From Marchantia polymorpha subsp. ruderalis (Eukaryota; Streptophyta; Marchantiopsida; Marchantiales; Marchantiaceae): 64,000 nt of DNA. Both the position numbers and the translations under genes were made by a program. Of this stretch, positions 24,168-36,480 are shown one piece after another (the first letter of the stretch is position 1; each line of letters begins with the position of its first letter). The notes beneath the pieces are model-generated. The model was not told the DNA's origin and did not search any database. It was given only the letters and a program-made list of their open reading frames with translations. The stretch spans positions 6,284,501-6,348,500 of the forward strand of contig AP031356.1 in NCBI GenBank assembly GCA_037833965.1, in the 5' to 3' direction.

Positions 24168-26383
24168 ACCATCTCGCATGGACTGTCAATGTGCTAGTCA
24201 ACTGTGTTCTTCTTCCTCACAAGGCCTATATTTGCCGTGGGAGCGTCAGCCGGAGGATTATTTGTCCATAATCAGACCCTAAGCACATCCTTCCGAAACT
24301 TCTAGTGCAGGTTTGAACCAAGTAGGCCTAATATGATCACGAGGTTACTTTGAAGATCTTGAATGAGAGTGTTCCTCATGGCAGAAGATTGTTCGAACTA
24401 GCTCAATTATGAGTCATTTCGAACTCATGACTCAGTCAGAGCTGTTTCGGCAGACTCCATTGGTGTGGGCGGCGTCATACATAAGCCTTTCCCTGGATTA
24501 GGCTCTACGTCAGTTATATTATTCCCTTGTAATCGAGCAAAATGCACATTGTGGCGTATCTAGAATGCATTTTGCCCGGATGGGAATGAGATTCAGATCG
24601 AGGGATTGTTTTCGAGAACGCTGGCGGTGTTTCGTTTTTCGGGTGGGGTGAAGGAATTACCCTGTGGGGTCACTGTGATCGGAGTGCTCCAAATCGGACC
24701 TCGTGATTCTGCAATTCACGGGGAATTTTCGGATGGCCTAGGAATTTGTAATAAACAATAATCAACAATAAATAAATGTAATTTGTCTCCGTCTTGTGGC
24801 TTAGACTGGCTAAATGCTTACAAGATGATTACACGGATCCCCCAAGAACCGAAGGAAGAAGGGAATATACGACATGCATAAGACAGTCCATTGGGGTTCA
24901 CGTCTCAAAGGCCAGTGCAAAAACGTGATCTCAAACGTATGATCATGATTCAGCAGCTAGCATTCGTTTTCGTGGCCGTGAGCCCAGAAGAGTCTGGTTA
25001 GACAATACGCGTAACGACTTCATACATCATCCTTAACCTCTAAATTTGATACAACTCGTTTTTCTCCTTTTAGTCAGTCTGGTAGGCTTCATGTTCTTGT
25101 ATCTAAAATTACTCCAACTCCTTTGGCCTGTCCTTAGAAGGCTCATAAATCGATGACCCTTTCCACCGTAGGCCCTCCCCTGTGGTTAAGTCCTGGCAGA
25201 GCCTCCTCAGGCTTCCGGACATCAGAGAATTCGCTCTAACGGAGCTTTTGCTTGGAACGCAGAGGCACACTTTTGCTCCATCGTCGTGATCATTAAATGG
25301 TGGTGGTGGTGGTCATTGTTCCACTGCCAGTGTAGATTAGAGTATGATTAGCGAGCACTTGTGTGGACCCTCGTCTACACGGAATTGTAATATATATGTG
25401 ACGAGATGTTTGGGGCCTCGGACCCTCTTGCCCGAACTGGCATATAAAATTGGTGAGAGGGGGCTCGTTCTCTCTAACATTAGTGTCGTAGAACCCACCA
25501 TAGACTGGAGCGGAATCGTCGTTTCCCCATTGGACTGTTTCTTTACTGCAGACCAGTTGCCGATCATCAGCGCCATCATCATCCGTCGACAGTCATGCAT
25601 GCGCTCTCTCTATCTCTCTCTGTCTCTCTCTCTCCATGGCCATCATCCATCCATCCTGCAGCTAATATTGCATCTGGGTGACCTCCTCGTCCTCCTCCTT
25701 CTCAAGTCTGATTTGAACCGGGAAGTCTCCTCCCCTGCTCTGCTGATTGGTGTTCGAGCCATGCCAAATAACACTCTACTACCATTGGACCCAGAAGCAG
25801 TGTGCCTCCAGTCAATGAGGCCAGAACTGGACCTGCGGAGAGGACATGGTGAACTTCCCTGCAGGCTCCATGTACGCGCGCACTGTTTGCTGAAAGCTGA
25901 TCTTCAGCCTAAACTAACCTCCTCTCGCTGGCCTATCTATCTTTCGTATTGGCCTATCCTTTGAAGATAGAGAGTTTCGGTGCACGATGTGATCCCTCTT
26001 TTGCCTTCAAAGACGGAAAGTGGAGGACGGTAAAAGCAAAATTTAGCAATTTATCCTTCTCCGTTGGTTGCTCTGTATGAGTGTTCCTTACGAATCCACC
26101 ACACTTTCGACTCAGCTCAAAGACCGAAGGTTCGTAGGTAAATGAATCTTGCAACCACCAAAAAAAATAAAATGTGAATCGAAGATGCGCTGCAGACCAC
26201 ATTTTGCCCTTCATTCCGTAGAAGAATGCAGCAGCCCAGTATGCTGCAAATTTGTAGTATAGCCTCATGGATTGTATTGGGAGCTATTTGAAACATAGAC
26301 TGAAACTGAAACCTAGACCACATCGACTTCACTTTTGCTTTGGCGTTCATTTTGAGTATCTTTTCCTTTCTATCGTGAGATGA

Positions 26384-26424
26384 GTGTACCACATAAATGT
26401 ATGTCATACATTTATGTGGTACAC
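26384..26424. repeat. Perfect inverted repeat, 20-bp arms, 1-nt spacer
   Basis: Arms 26384-26403 (GTGTACCACATAAATGTATG) and 26405-26424 are exact reverse complements around T26404. No flanking target duplication is seen. Confidence 0.92.
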
Positions 26425-26831
26425 GTAAAGCAAGAGTGTACGTTTACTACGAGGGCGGTATTTGTACTCGAAAGGTAATGTTTGTACCTGTATGCACATA
26501 TTGGTCTGGAATATACAAGGGGGAGTGGAACCCAGGCAGATAATTAAATATCCCACATGGCCACTGAGATGGTAGGGAAGGGGTGGTGTGGTCTATCTTG
26601 CGTCCAGGAGCTCCATTCCTCCCTCGTCGATAACAAACACATGAGCTATGGTAGGAAGTTTTCATTCACCTGTGGACTTTAACGTATGCAAACAACAACG
26701 TTCTGGGGATGATGGTGACGGGTCGAACTTCATTCTGGAAATAGATGCGGACCGGGCTCGACTTAGACAACAGTGGCTTAGCGACCTGAAGCTCAGGAAG
26801 CCAGTGTGGCAGCAGAAGTAGAAGTGGCAGT

Positions 26832-26850
26832 AGCAGCAGCAGCAGCAGCA
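26832..26850 (+). repeat. (AGC)n microsatellite
   Basis: About six AGC units in a region without an identified gene. Confidence 0.8.
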
Positions 26851-28455
26851 GATCTTCATCGCATCAACGATGCCATGAGCTCATCATCCATTTCTTCTGT
26901 AGCACGTTGATTTCTCCCTCATCCCTTGCTCGCTCCCTTTGTCTCGAGACGGAACCCCATGAGTCAACTCTATTACGTGGATCCCCAAGCGAGGCCCGGG
27001 CGAGGCACAAACCAAACCACACCACGTGCTGCGTGGTTAAACTAGACCCGGTTAGCTCTGAAACTCATCGCACCGCATCGCCCTCGACCTTCCATGCAGA
27101 AAAGTGCAGGAATGTACCCAGTACATTCTCACTGTTGTTGGTGGGTCTCTCTCTCGCTCTCTCTCTGTCTGCATGGAAGTCAGCGGAGAGCAATGGCTGT
27201 CGCCCTGATACAACAGAGTAGAACCACGTATGGAGGGACGACGTTCGATTAAGCGGAGACCAGAGCAGAGCTGAGGCGATTAGGACTGACTGAAGGAGAG
27301 CAGCCGCCACCATCAGATGCCATCAGGGCGAGAGCTGAAGAAGTTACGGCTGTGGGGCCTGGGGTGGGATCCATGGCTGCCTTTTGTCACACATACTCAT
27401 TCGACGCCGTGGCCTCATGGGCCCGTCGTGCCCTCTCGCCTTTATTACGTCTCTGCCTCGGCTCTCCATCTCGCGGCTTCCTCCTCCCGGTTCTGATTTG
27501 CCTCTAGCTCTCTTCGCCTCTCTTAGAGCTTTCCTCTTCTCCTTCTCCTTCGTCCTCGTCCTTCTCCTCTTCGTTCTAGCTCGATCGATCTCTTAAACTA
27601 CAACTACCACAGCGCTAATAACGCTGACTTCTCTTAGTGGAGAATTGACTTCTGCCTTCTCAGACTCTGTGGTTTGAGAATTCGTTTTTCTTTATTTCTT
27701 TAGCCTCTCTTTGAGTTTCCGCTTTGACGGTGGGAGGACGACGAATTCTCGACAACTCGTCGAGACAATTAGTGAGGATTCCGGAGGGGTTCGCATTTCT
27801 CGTTACCTTTCTTCTTTGCCGAGGGAGAGTGGAGATAGACAGAGAGGCAGCAGCCAGCCAGACCCACATTCATCGTGCTTCACTCGATACCATTCCCGAG
27901 TAGCGCCAATAGACTCCATCGCCCGAGCGCGCGTGCTTACAGAAGAATCCTCATTCGTGAACGACTGGCAGGAGCAATCGGTCCGTCTGCTACCGGTTCT
28001 GACTGCAGCAGCTGCAGCTTTCGTCTATCGAAGCTGATAAAGTTTTGATTCAGAAATCGCAGCGCGATTTCGCCATTTTGCAGTATAGGCATACAGTGAG
28101 TCCATCAAAAAGACCTACAATCTCCTACCGTAGTGTCTTGTGCTGTTGTCAATTTTCCTCAGTCCAGGGAGAAAAAAAAACCTCCGACCGAGAATTAGAG
28201 AGAGACAGAGAGAGACAGAGAATTCGAAATTAGCTCGAGCTCGGAGATCTCCGAGGCCGATCGAGGCCCAGCAGCAACAGCAGCGGCGACCCGCATCCAG
28301 TACTCCTACTACTTCTACAGACCAGCTCGGTCCAAGGGTTCATGAGTTTCAAAAGCTACCGATACTCTTCGATTTTCCGAGGCGGTGGCTACTTGTTCAG
28401 ATAACGAGCGCCAGGACTCGGCGTCATCGGGCCAGCAGGTCGAGGCAAGCGACGT

Positions 28456-28474
28456 GAATGAATGAATGAATGAA
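28456..28474 (+). repeat. (GAAT)n repeat in the SAUR 5' leader
   Basis: Four to five tandem GAAT units about 90 bp upstream of the SAUR start codon. Confidence 0.85.
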
Positions 28475-28560
28475 GTGAGCTCGTAGTATCAGAAGCGAGA
28501 GGGTCGAGAGCGGGAGCGCGAGGTCGGACGCACGATTGGGCAGTGGGCAGGACGGACAGG

Positions 28561-29031
28561 ATGCCGCGCAAGGTGTTCTTCAGCAAGTTGAGAATCGTGC
28601 ACAACTTCTCGTCGAGGCGAGGAGGCGATGCCTGTCCGGAGGCGCCCACGAGCCCGTTGAGCCCGCGCACGCCGGGCAGCTGCTCGTCGGACGGCGGCGG
28701 CGACAACTCGGTGCGCAGGCGCGCGAGGCAGCGCCAGCGCAAGCTGGCAACGGGCGGCGCCGTGCCGCGCGACATCCCGCAGGGCTGCATGGCCGTGTAC
28801 GTGGGGCGCGAGCGCAAGCGCTTCGTCATCAGCACGCACTACCTGAACCACCACCTCTTCAAAGCGCTGCTGAAGCGCACCGAGGAGGAGTTCGGGTTCG
28901 AGTACCGCGGCGGCCTGCACATCGCCTGCGAGGCCGTGCTCTTCGAGCACCTGCTCTGGCTCATCGGCAGCGACGACCCCGCCGCGCGCACCACGGAGCT
29001 CGAGGACCTCCTCGAGTTCTACGACGTTTGA
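28561..29031 (+). CDS. SAUR-family auxin-responsive protein, 156 aa
   Basis: Intronless and GC-rich. Residues about 71-136 form the SAUR domain: IPQGCMAVYVG, then RKRFVISTHYLNHHLFKALL, EEEFGFEYRGGLHIAC and LFEHLLWLIGS, in the usual order. The N-terminus (MPRKVFFSKLRIVHNF) is basic, followed by a Ser/Pro/Gly/Arg-rich linker. The length is at the long end of the usual SAUR range. SAURs are small plant proteins, often auxin-induced; some Arabidopsis members promote cell expansion by inhibiting PP2C.D phosphatases and so activating plasma-membrane proton pumps. Whether this one does so is unknown. The ATG at 28561 is chosen because the in-frame extension upstream has only a GTG. The 5' flank has GAGACA (reverse of the TGTCTC auxin element) at 27762, 28202 and 28212, the last two inside a GA repeat, so their meaning is doubtful. 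Confidence 0.93.
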   Translation: MPRKVFFSKLRIVHNFSSRRGGDACPEAPTSPLSPRTPGSCSSDGGGDNSVRRRARQRQRKLATGGAVPRDIPQGCMAVYVGRERKRFVISTHYLNHHLFKALLKRTEEEFGFEYRGGLHIACEAVLFEHLLWLIGSDDPAARTTELEDLLEFYDV

Positions 29032-32000
29032 TCGCGCGCGGTCGAAATTCTCGACTCTAATGTACCACCACCATTCACCACTCACCACTCACCAACCGAA
29101 CACCATTGCGGCGGCCACGAGGGCGGACCGACGACGATGACGAAGATGACGGTGAACCAGCAGGAAGAAAATGAAGAATTGCACCAATCTCACTACTGTA
29201 CTGTACCGTATCAGACTGATGACGACGACCGACCGACGCCGACGATGGCGGGCGGGCGGACGGGCGGGCGGACGGCGTGCACGCGGGTGAAATTTTCTGA
29301 ATCACAACCATCGAAATTTTGAAGACCTTTAAGATGAAGATGCAACCGTTCCTTATCACGAGACTTTCAATTAGATGAAGTTCCGTCGAGATCTTCCACT
29401 TCTTCAACTGTGGCTTCAATTCTTCCGCATCCCACGATCATCCTTTTGGCTGGCTGACTGGCTGGCTGTCGGTCGGTGAGTCGGTCGGTCTGAGGTCTGT
29501 CGGTCAGTCACAGTCTGTGATGTGATCTCGAGCGAGCGAATGTCGGGCGGGATCCAGCGTCCCGTCCCGTTCATTCTTTCATTCGCTCACCCATTCAAAT
29601 TCGTTACGGTTTGTCGGTCCGTCCAGGCAGCGGCCGCGGGCCGCTCCTTCTTTTCACATTTCGAATTTCGAATTCCAGTCAGGTAGAAGATGATCGATTC
29701 GACTGATGACGTGCAAGTACAGCGGTAGGCTCAACGGTTGAGAACACGAGCAGACCTTCATGACGCGAGATGATGGAGGCACTCTTCTGCTCCGAGGCGA
29801 ATTCGGACCAATTCCTCGACAGAGACGCGGAGAGACAGAGTGCCCATGACGAGAGCCCCGAGGCTGCTGTACCTTGCACCTTCAGAAGAAATACGTATCT
29901 TTGTATACGGTTTGATTCGCGCTAGTTAGATAGACAGACGCACAAGCCCCTCCCTTCACCTCACCCAACCCGATCACTCATTCAATTCTCTAAGATTCGG
30001 CGAAGAGACCTGCGGTCGCGCTCCAGTTCCAGAACTTCCTTAGCACACAGACGACACAATTTCGTCGAGTAGTTGGGCGTCGACCACGTGGTTTATAGGT
30101 AGATAGATAGATTAGCAGGCATTGCACGAAGAAGAGTTCCTTTTCTGACGGGGAGGACACGATGATGGTGGGGAGCACTCGGCTTCGAATTCGAACACCG
30201 TTCGGAGCTCTGAGATTGCGAGGATTTTGTTGAGTATTGATCCGTATTATTCGACGAAGAAACCCGTATCTAGATTGATAGATTGTCACGTAGGTGACGA
30301 GGTTGCTGGCTGGCTGGCTGCAAGGCAAGCAGGCAAGCACCTTTTTTTCTTTCTTGGGGAAGCAGTGGTGTTCTTAGGTCTTCGAGGCTCCGGAGACGGG
30401 AACTGACGAGGAGATTTGACGAAGCTGACATGATTTGAGCTCGGAAGTGGAGAGATGAAATGTGGTTTAGAGATAGCGAGAGATGAAATTCCAGGCAGGC
30501 ACGGAGCGTAAGCGGCAGACTTGGGTTCTGCGTTTTGGATCGTTTGGGAAGAGCCGCCGGAAAAATTTACCACATATTCATCCGCCGTGTTTCATACGAA
30601 TGTAACCGAGACAGACAGGTCGCAATTTGTGCGACTGTCTCTATCAAGAAGAAGTCAGCGCTAGCCACGAAGATTTGAAGGCTTTCTCAAAAATTTGTGG
30701 CTCCCTCTCTCTTTCTCTTGATTGATTGACTGTCTGGTTCTGTTCGTTCCTCAAGGTCGATCATAGCAGCTCTCCCACCTCCTCGTTCCTCTCAGCTTCC
30801 TCGTCTACATTCCCCTGCCAGAGCCCACCCATTGGTCCATAGTTTCTCACACTCAGGACAGTATCGGAGACATGTAGCACTTCTTTCACAGAGGGTTTCA
30901 GTTCAAGGAACCAAAGCCCAGAGCATTGACAGCAGGAAGAAAAGTAGCGCAGGCTTGCTGGCCGGCTGCCACCGGCAGAGTGAAAGTGATTTGAGGCTTG
31001 ACCTGTGGACCGGACATGGCGTCGTCTCGCGAACTTAAAAATGTCTCATGAATCACAAGACGGTACTTGGGGAAGTTAAAATCCAGTAAAGGTCGGGACC
31101 AGCCGGTAAGTCTGTCTGTAGACCAAGGAATTGCTGTCAGAAGCTCGGAGATGACTTCCTCATACCTATACGTGGCCCCCGGTCTGATGCTAAAGCCTTC
31201 AGTCAGGAATGCGAAACCTTCCTAAGAGAGAAACTCACATTGCTACTGAACATGGAAAAGACCCATACAAAACACATATCCGGGGGAATTTCTTTCTTGG
31301 GGCACCGTATCGGACGCCGAGTAGTACACACGAAACAAAGATACCAGACCCAAGAGGGTTGGCGATGGAGGATGAAGTTACGTTATCCTCACCATGGACG
31401 CAGAGATGAACCAGTGATCGGGTGACAGACCTCGTACTTCCAGTGCCCATTTTTTTAAAGTTGATACCAATCGACGGGCGATCCGAAGAAGAAGGTGCCA
31501 GTTTACGAACATATATGTATGATCTATTAATACACTGATTCTTCTCGCAGCGCTCTCGAGGAAACGCGAAGGAGAAGGGCGACGAGCGTGCGAGTGTTGC
31601 GACGAGTCGAAGTTCATGCCCCACTACCCGAGAAACCATTAGGCAGTCAGTCGTGAAAGAATCATGCTGACCCCTTACGTGTCAGCTGCTGCAGCGTTTC
31701 CGAATGCCGTCCTTTTCCATCAGACCACAAAAGGTCACGGAATTGGATCGGATGGTTTATCTTTCTCAGGCAATGCTATGCTGCAAGCAAGGGCCGTGCT
31801 TCTCCAACTCGCAGTTTCAATCGCTTAAATAAGACTCGTATATAGAGACAGACACAGCCTCTGTAGAATAATGTCCAAGTTCGAAATTCCCATACAGTCA
31901 GTAGCTTCATACTTGGTGGTTCCAGTCGTGGGTCCGACTGCGTGATGGTGGTGGTGGTAGTGACTGGACGACTGAAGTCGAAGGTCCTAGCACTGCCAAT

Positions 32001-34800
32001 TAATGCACCCGAGGTTTGAGTTTAATTCGAGGTCGAGTTTGAGCGTACACGTGCACAGTGAAACCGAGACAGTAGCCTGAATGTTCGTCCACGAGCTGCA
32101 CACTCCAAAGCTCTGGGTGAATTGACTACGCCAGGCATGACGAACAGACAGGAGTCCAGATGTCATTCAGAGGATGCAGGAACTCTGTCGCGCCCCAACA
32201 TATTCAAGTGGATGTACAGCAGCAGCGCCAACAGTGTCTCACATGAAAACGTAGGGCATTTCAGGACTTCTAGTTCTCCTTATTCCTCCTTACCTTTGAC
32301 ACTGGAGGTACTCCCTATCTACTCACTCGTCCATCATCAGGCACCGGATAAAAATATATAAAAAAATGCGATATTTTTTCCATTCTCCTGGCCTTCGTTG
32401 TAATTCACTCTTCTGTGCAAGCAGTGACTTCATGTGTTTAGTGGAAGTAATGAACAAGATGTTTCGTTTAAGCCCGCTACTGGCATCCTCCTTCTTGGTT
32501 TCCTCATCTCGCTGTCAATCTGCCACTGAGGTTCAAGAGATCGACGGATCGATCATTATTTTATAGCTCATAGTCATGTTTCAGGTTGACCCTAGTTGCA
32601 GCCTGTAGTACACCTCGGTGTCTACAGCTTTTTTGGGACTGGACGGGAGGAGCTTCGGAGTCCTGAAAATCACACAGCTGAAGGTACAGACATTTGAGAA
32701 ATCTAGTGCAAATGGAGAAACTGCTTGGAATAGCAACTTTCAAGTGGCTAGCGATATGGTGCTCAAGCAGACGCGAAAGCGCTCCTTGAATTTGTGAGCT
32801 TTGGGATCAGTCTTTCTATGGCCGCGAGCTAGTTGCAGGAATCTCTATTCTTTTGCCGTAACAGTCTTCCCGTCGTTCACAGTTGTGCTCGGAGTTCTCC
32901 AAGGACCTTGTAACAGGACACTTGACTCCAGCTTCACTCACATGATAGGGCGTTTTTCAGCTGACGCAGGTAATGCAGAAGTTAACTGGTTGTCACAGTT
33001 TACTACAAGAACAATAACCAACACTCACAAACAGCTTATGTACTGCCAAAACAATGTGGAATGTATTGGACAAACTGCTCAAGAATTCATCAAAATAAAA
33101 CCCTTTGGTTACCTGATGACGTTCTGTATAAGTCAAAGACTCATACCACTCTGCCTTACGTTCTTTGTGAAAATGCGACACAAAACCCGTATTGAAAAGC
33201 TAGCAAAAAAAAGCTTGGCTGGGTTTGCTAAAACAGCTGCCATTGATCCTTCTTTCTATTCTGCCGAGACGAAGTCTTTTGGCCAGGGAAAATACCCGTA
33301 GAGAAACCACTACAAGCTCTCGGAAATGTAAAGGTCAATCTGACTTCACCTAGAAAGGATTACAATGTGGGTATAGTAAGGCCATTGATAGTTTTTTATT
33401 TATAGTTCATAGGTTTTCATTTCAATGGTGGAGATTACAGTAGCTTGTTGAAAAGGTTCAATGACCGTGCAGTTTTAAATTACTTCGTTTGCTTGATTAC
33501 TTCATTTTTCCAGTTGTTTGAAGAATTTGTTCGTTTTTGCTCCCGCAACATTTCTGCACTTTCAGCGGCTGAATAACTTCTCCAGTCACAGAATCTGGAT
33601 GGAAGCTGCCGAAAGTACACTGGAAACTGGAAAAAACAATTTACCAGTGATTGCACCTCCCATGATGAGAGTATCTTGGGGCTTGCAGCCCACGTGGGTT
33701 TCTCCTCCTCGTCCTCCAAACTGTGCCATGCATGCAAATCGTCTCTTCTCATTCCCTCGAGTTCACAGACTGTCTGCCCCTCGAGCACCACTCAGACGGA
33801 GCTCATGGCACACGCGAAATCGTATTGTTGTCGTCCTGCACTTGCGTGGAGGAAACAATCAATTAAAAACGACATAGCATTGCGCCCGTCGGAGAGTCCT
33901 CGTACCTTGAGGTGGCACAAAAGGAGAACGTGCTGAACAGAGAGAGGAACCCACTTGTGATTCAACTTGACAATACAAACCCTGGCCTTGCCTTCTCTCA
34001 TTCTGCCTAGTGCTTACAATACTAAATTGTGGAGAAATCGCTTGCTCTGAAGTCTGGATCTGTTAGTCAATTGATTCGATGGACTTTCTCCCTTTACTCA
34101 GGAGTTCTGCCAAGTCTGAGAGAGAGAGAGAGAGAGCATGTGTTACGTGATGGCATAACATCTGCATCTATGGCAGGCAGATTGGTTGCGCTGGTGATTA
34201 TCCGTTTCAACCATTTGTATGAATGTGATCTCAGATCTTCAGATTTCCGTACCTGTTTGACCCTGCCATGAAAATTCCAGGAGTAGGTGTGGCAACCCTG
34301 CACACAGGAGCGGAGGCAACAAGAGTAACCAGGGATACTACAAAGTCGGTCAGTTCGGCCTTGGCAGCACGATCCTTGAATTAGATTTTGGCGAACGAGG
34401 TATGACCCCATAGAGTAAGTTCATTTGCTTTCAGGAGTGTTGATCTGTAGACCACTTCTAAATCAGTAGAGATCCAGAATTTCTTCAATCCTTCATCTCG
34501 TTGTTTCGATTGATGATCCTTGATCTTTGTGATGATTGGTGAAAAGTAATCTCTGTGCTCGAACAACGAGGTGCAAATGTCATTTTGTTGCATGTATAAT
34601 TCTCTGTAAAAGATCGGTGAGCAAACTTCGGATATGGAAACAGTATGCCGCCACAGTTTGACAGAAGTAAATTCAACGTTGAAATGGTTGAAACGGATAG
34701 TAAATTTGCAATCTTCTTTCTCGTTACCCATTTGCATTAGCGTGGCTTGATGAGCTTAATTTCCATGCTGCAGCAACTGGCAAAGGACGGGCTGTTACCT
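29032..34800. other. Region downstream of the first SAUR gene, no gene recognised
   Basis: It begins with the presumed SAUR 3' UTR. Tandem GGCTG/CGGT runs occur at 29,450-29,520 and an exact (AG)n run at 34,118-34,136. The longest frame (32,801-33,301, plus, up to 166 codons) matches no family I know and has no supporting splice or homology evidence. Confidence 0.4.
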
Positions 34801-36480
34801 GACGTAGTGCTAAAGTACACTCCAACCTTAAGATTCACGTAAAGGTACGGGTGGCTACGGTTTTGAGTACAATTTTTTGTTTGCAAGTGGATCGTTGCTT
34901 AATGTAGGTAATCTTTTGTAAGTCACTTCCAACTCTCGTATCAGATGCAAAAGAGAATTAAGGTTTTTATACTTTTCATGTGGACCATATATCTACTGAG
35001 CCGACTCACATCTATGTAAAAGTACGTGGATTGACCTATTACTGTCGAAGTCTGCCTTGGACTCCAATGCAAAATCAATGTCATGAAGAAATTTCTAAGG
35101 ATTATAGATTGTCATCGACGTACTTGCTCGCATAAACTTTCGATTAAGTTGTCAATTGAATGGAGCCCAAGGTTTAATGTATAAAGGTGTATTCATTTTG
35201 TCTAAGATAGCTACACAACAATACTTGCAAAATAACTCTTGCACATTTGTTCACCAACTTTTTGAAGGTAATGTCTATAGCTTCATTTCATATCAGTCCA
35301 AAAGCTATAGGAACACGAGGTGACATTTTATACCACTAAACCTTAGGGTTTTATTTGTGTACAGATTCAACGAAATTGTAAGCTTCTTGTGTCAAAGCTC
35401 TTGTCAAATTATCTCACAAAGACATAGATTATTATCCCGTCAAAGGTTTTCAAGAATAAAGTATCTCTTATTTAAAGAAAATTAATCGTAAGATTTTTCA
35501 ATTCTGTTTCTATTCTCAAATAATTGTCTTGAAGTATTGTATTTACTGATTCAAAAAATGTTACAGATACTGTATATACCATAAAGCATGTAAGACAAAA
35601 TTGTGATTTCTAGACTAAAAATTTTCAATCATTAAAAGTTTCAAGACGTCAAATATATAACATAGTATGAGTAAGGCGTTGATTTTTATATCCAACTTCT
35701 ACATGGATGTATCGAAAAATTACTCTTTCTTAAATTCTTAATCCTATGTAAATACCGAACCTTTCATATGTTTTGCTAATTCTATTCCAATATATAGTGT
35801 GATATGAAAATTTTGGTTTTGAATTTGATTTTAAATCATAATATTAAATACTACATAATAATAATACTAAATTAACATACTGTTTTATGTTATTATCTAC
35901 AAAGAATTCAACATTTATTCTTCTACAAGATACGAGAAGTTTGAATACGTTGATATACATCCATTGAAAAGACAAGACTAAATAAAAGTACAATATAAAA
36001 ATATTTTTAATACTTCATTTGTATAATTTTTGGTTTTTGATGAAAAATAAATTATCAAAATTCTGTTTTTGTGAAAAATTTGGTTTATATATTTTACAAT
36101 ATTCATCAATGATAACATTTAAAAAAACATGAATAAAATAAATTTTACATGAAATTTTTTTTCTATGAGTATCACATAAGAATTTAATAAGAATTTATAC
36201 ATTAATACTTGATTCATCTATTTTATGGAAGCAAAGATTATTTCAAATGTGAAAGTCAAATCAACAATTCGACATTCAAGTACGGCTTGGGCTCACACAC
36301 TCCAGTCCAGTCATCTGATCTTTGGCGAACCACAAGCATTGTTCAATACTGAATCACTTCTCTCAGAATCTGGGATAGACTATTCTTATAAAGAGACCTA
36401 TCAGAGGATATGTCCCCTATGTGATCTTTAGCTCAGAAGGGAATACAAATACTTCCACAAGATACTAAAGATTTCAAAAA
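34801..36480. other. AT-rich block, no gene recognised
   Basis: A strongly AT-rich island. No retroelement or transposase motif could be read on either strand. It is probably old repeat DNA. Confidence 0.35.

Larger units (their letters stand above)
19081..28560. other. GC-moderate region without recognisable genes
   Basis: The region is rich in low-complexity CT, GGA, CAG and GAGA runs. Open frames up to 206 codons (25,344-25,964, plus) look like simple-sequence translation (LYLSLSLSL) and match no known family. The last 1-1.5 kb is presumably promoter and 5' leader of the downstream SAUR gene. Noncoding transcripts are possible but cannot be judged from sequence. Confidence 0.4.

Noticed and set aside
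25344..25964. 206-codon plus frame
   Set aside because: Part is CT-repeat translation (LYLSLSLSL), there is no recognisable domain, and composition matches the surrounding noncoding DNA.
28195..28220. Auxin response elements upstream of the first SAUR
   Set aside because: The GAGACA copies fall inside a GA-rich simple repeat, so they are weak evidence and are not listed as separate sites.
28489..29088. 199-codon minus and 174-codon plus frames over the first SAUR gene
   Set aside because: Shadows of the GC-rich SAUR coding sequence. Only the frame from 28,561 contains the SAUR domain.
32801..33301. 166-codon plus frame
   Set aside because: No family resemblance and no partner exons. Kept only as a mention in the regional entry.
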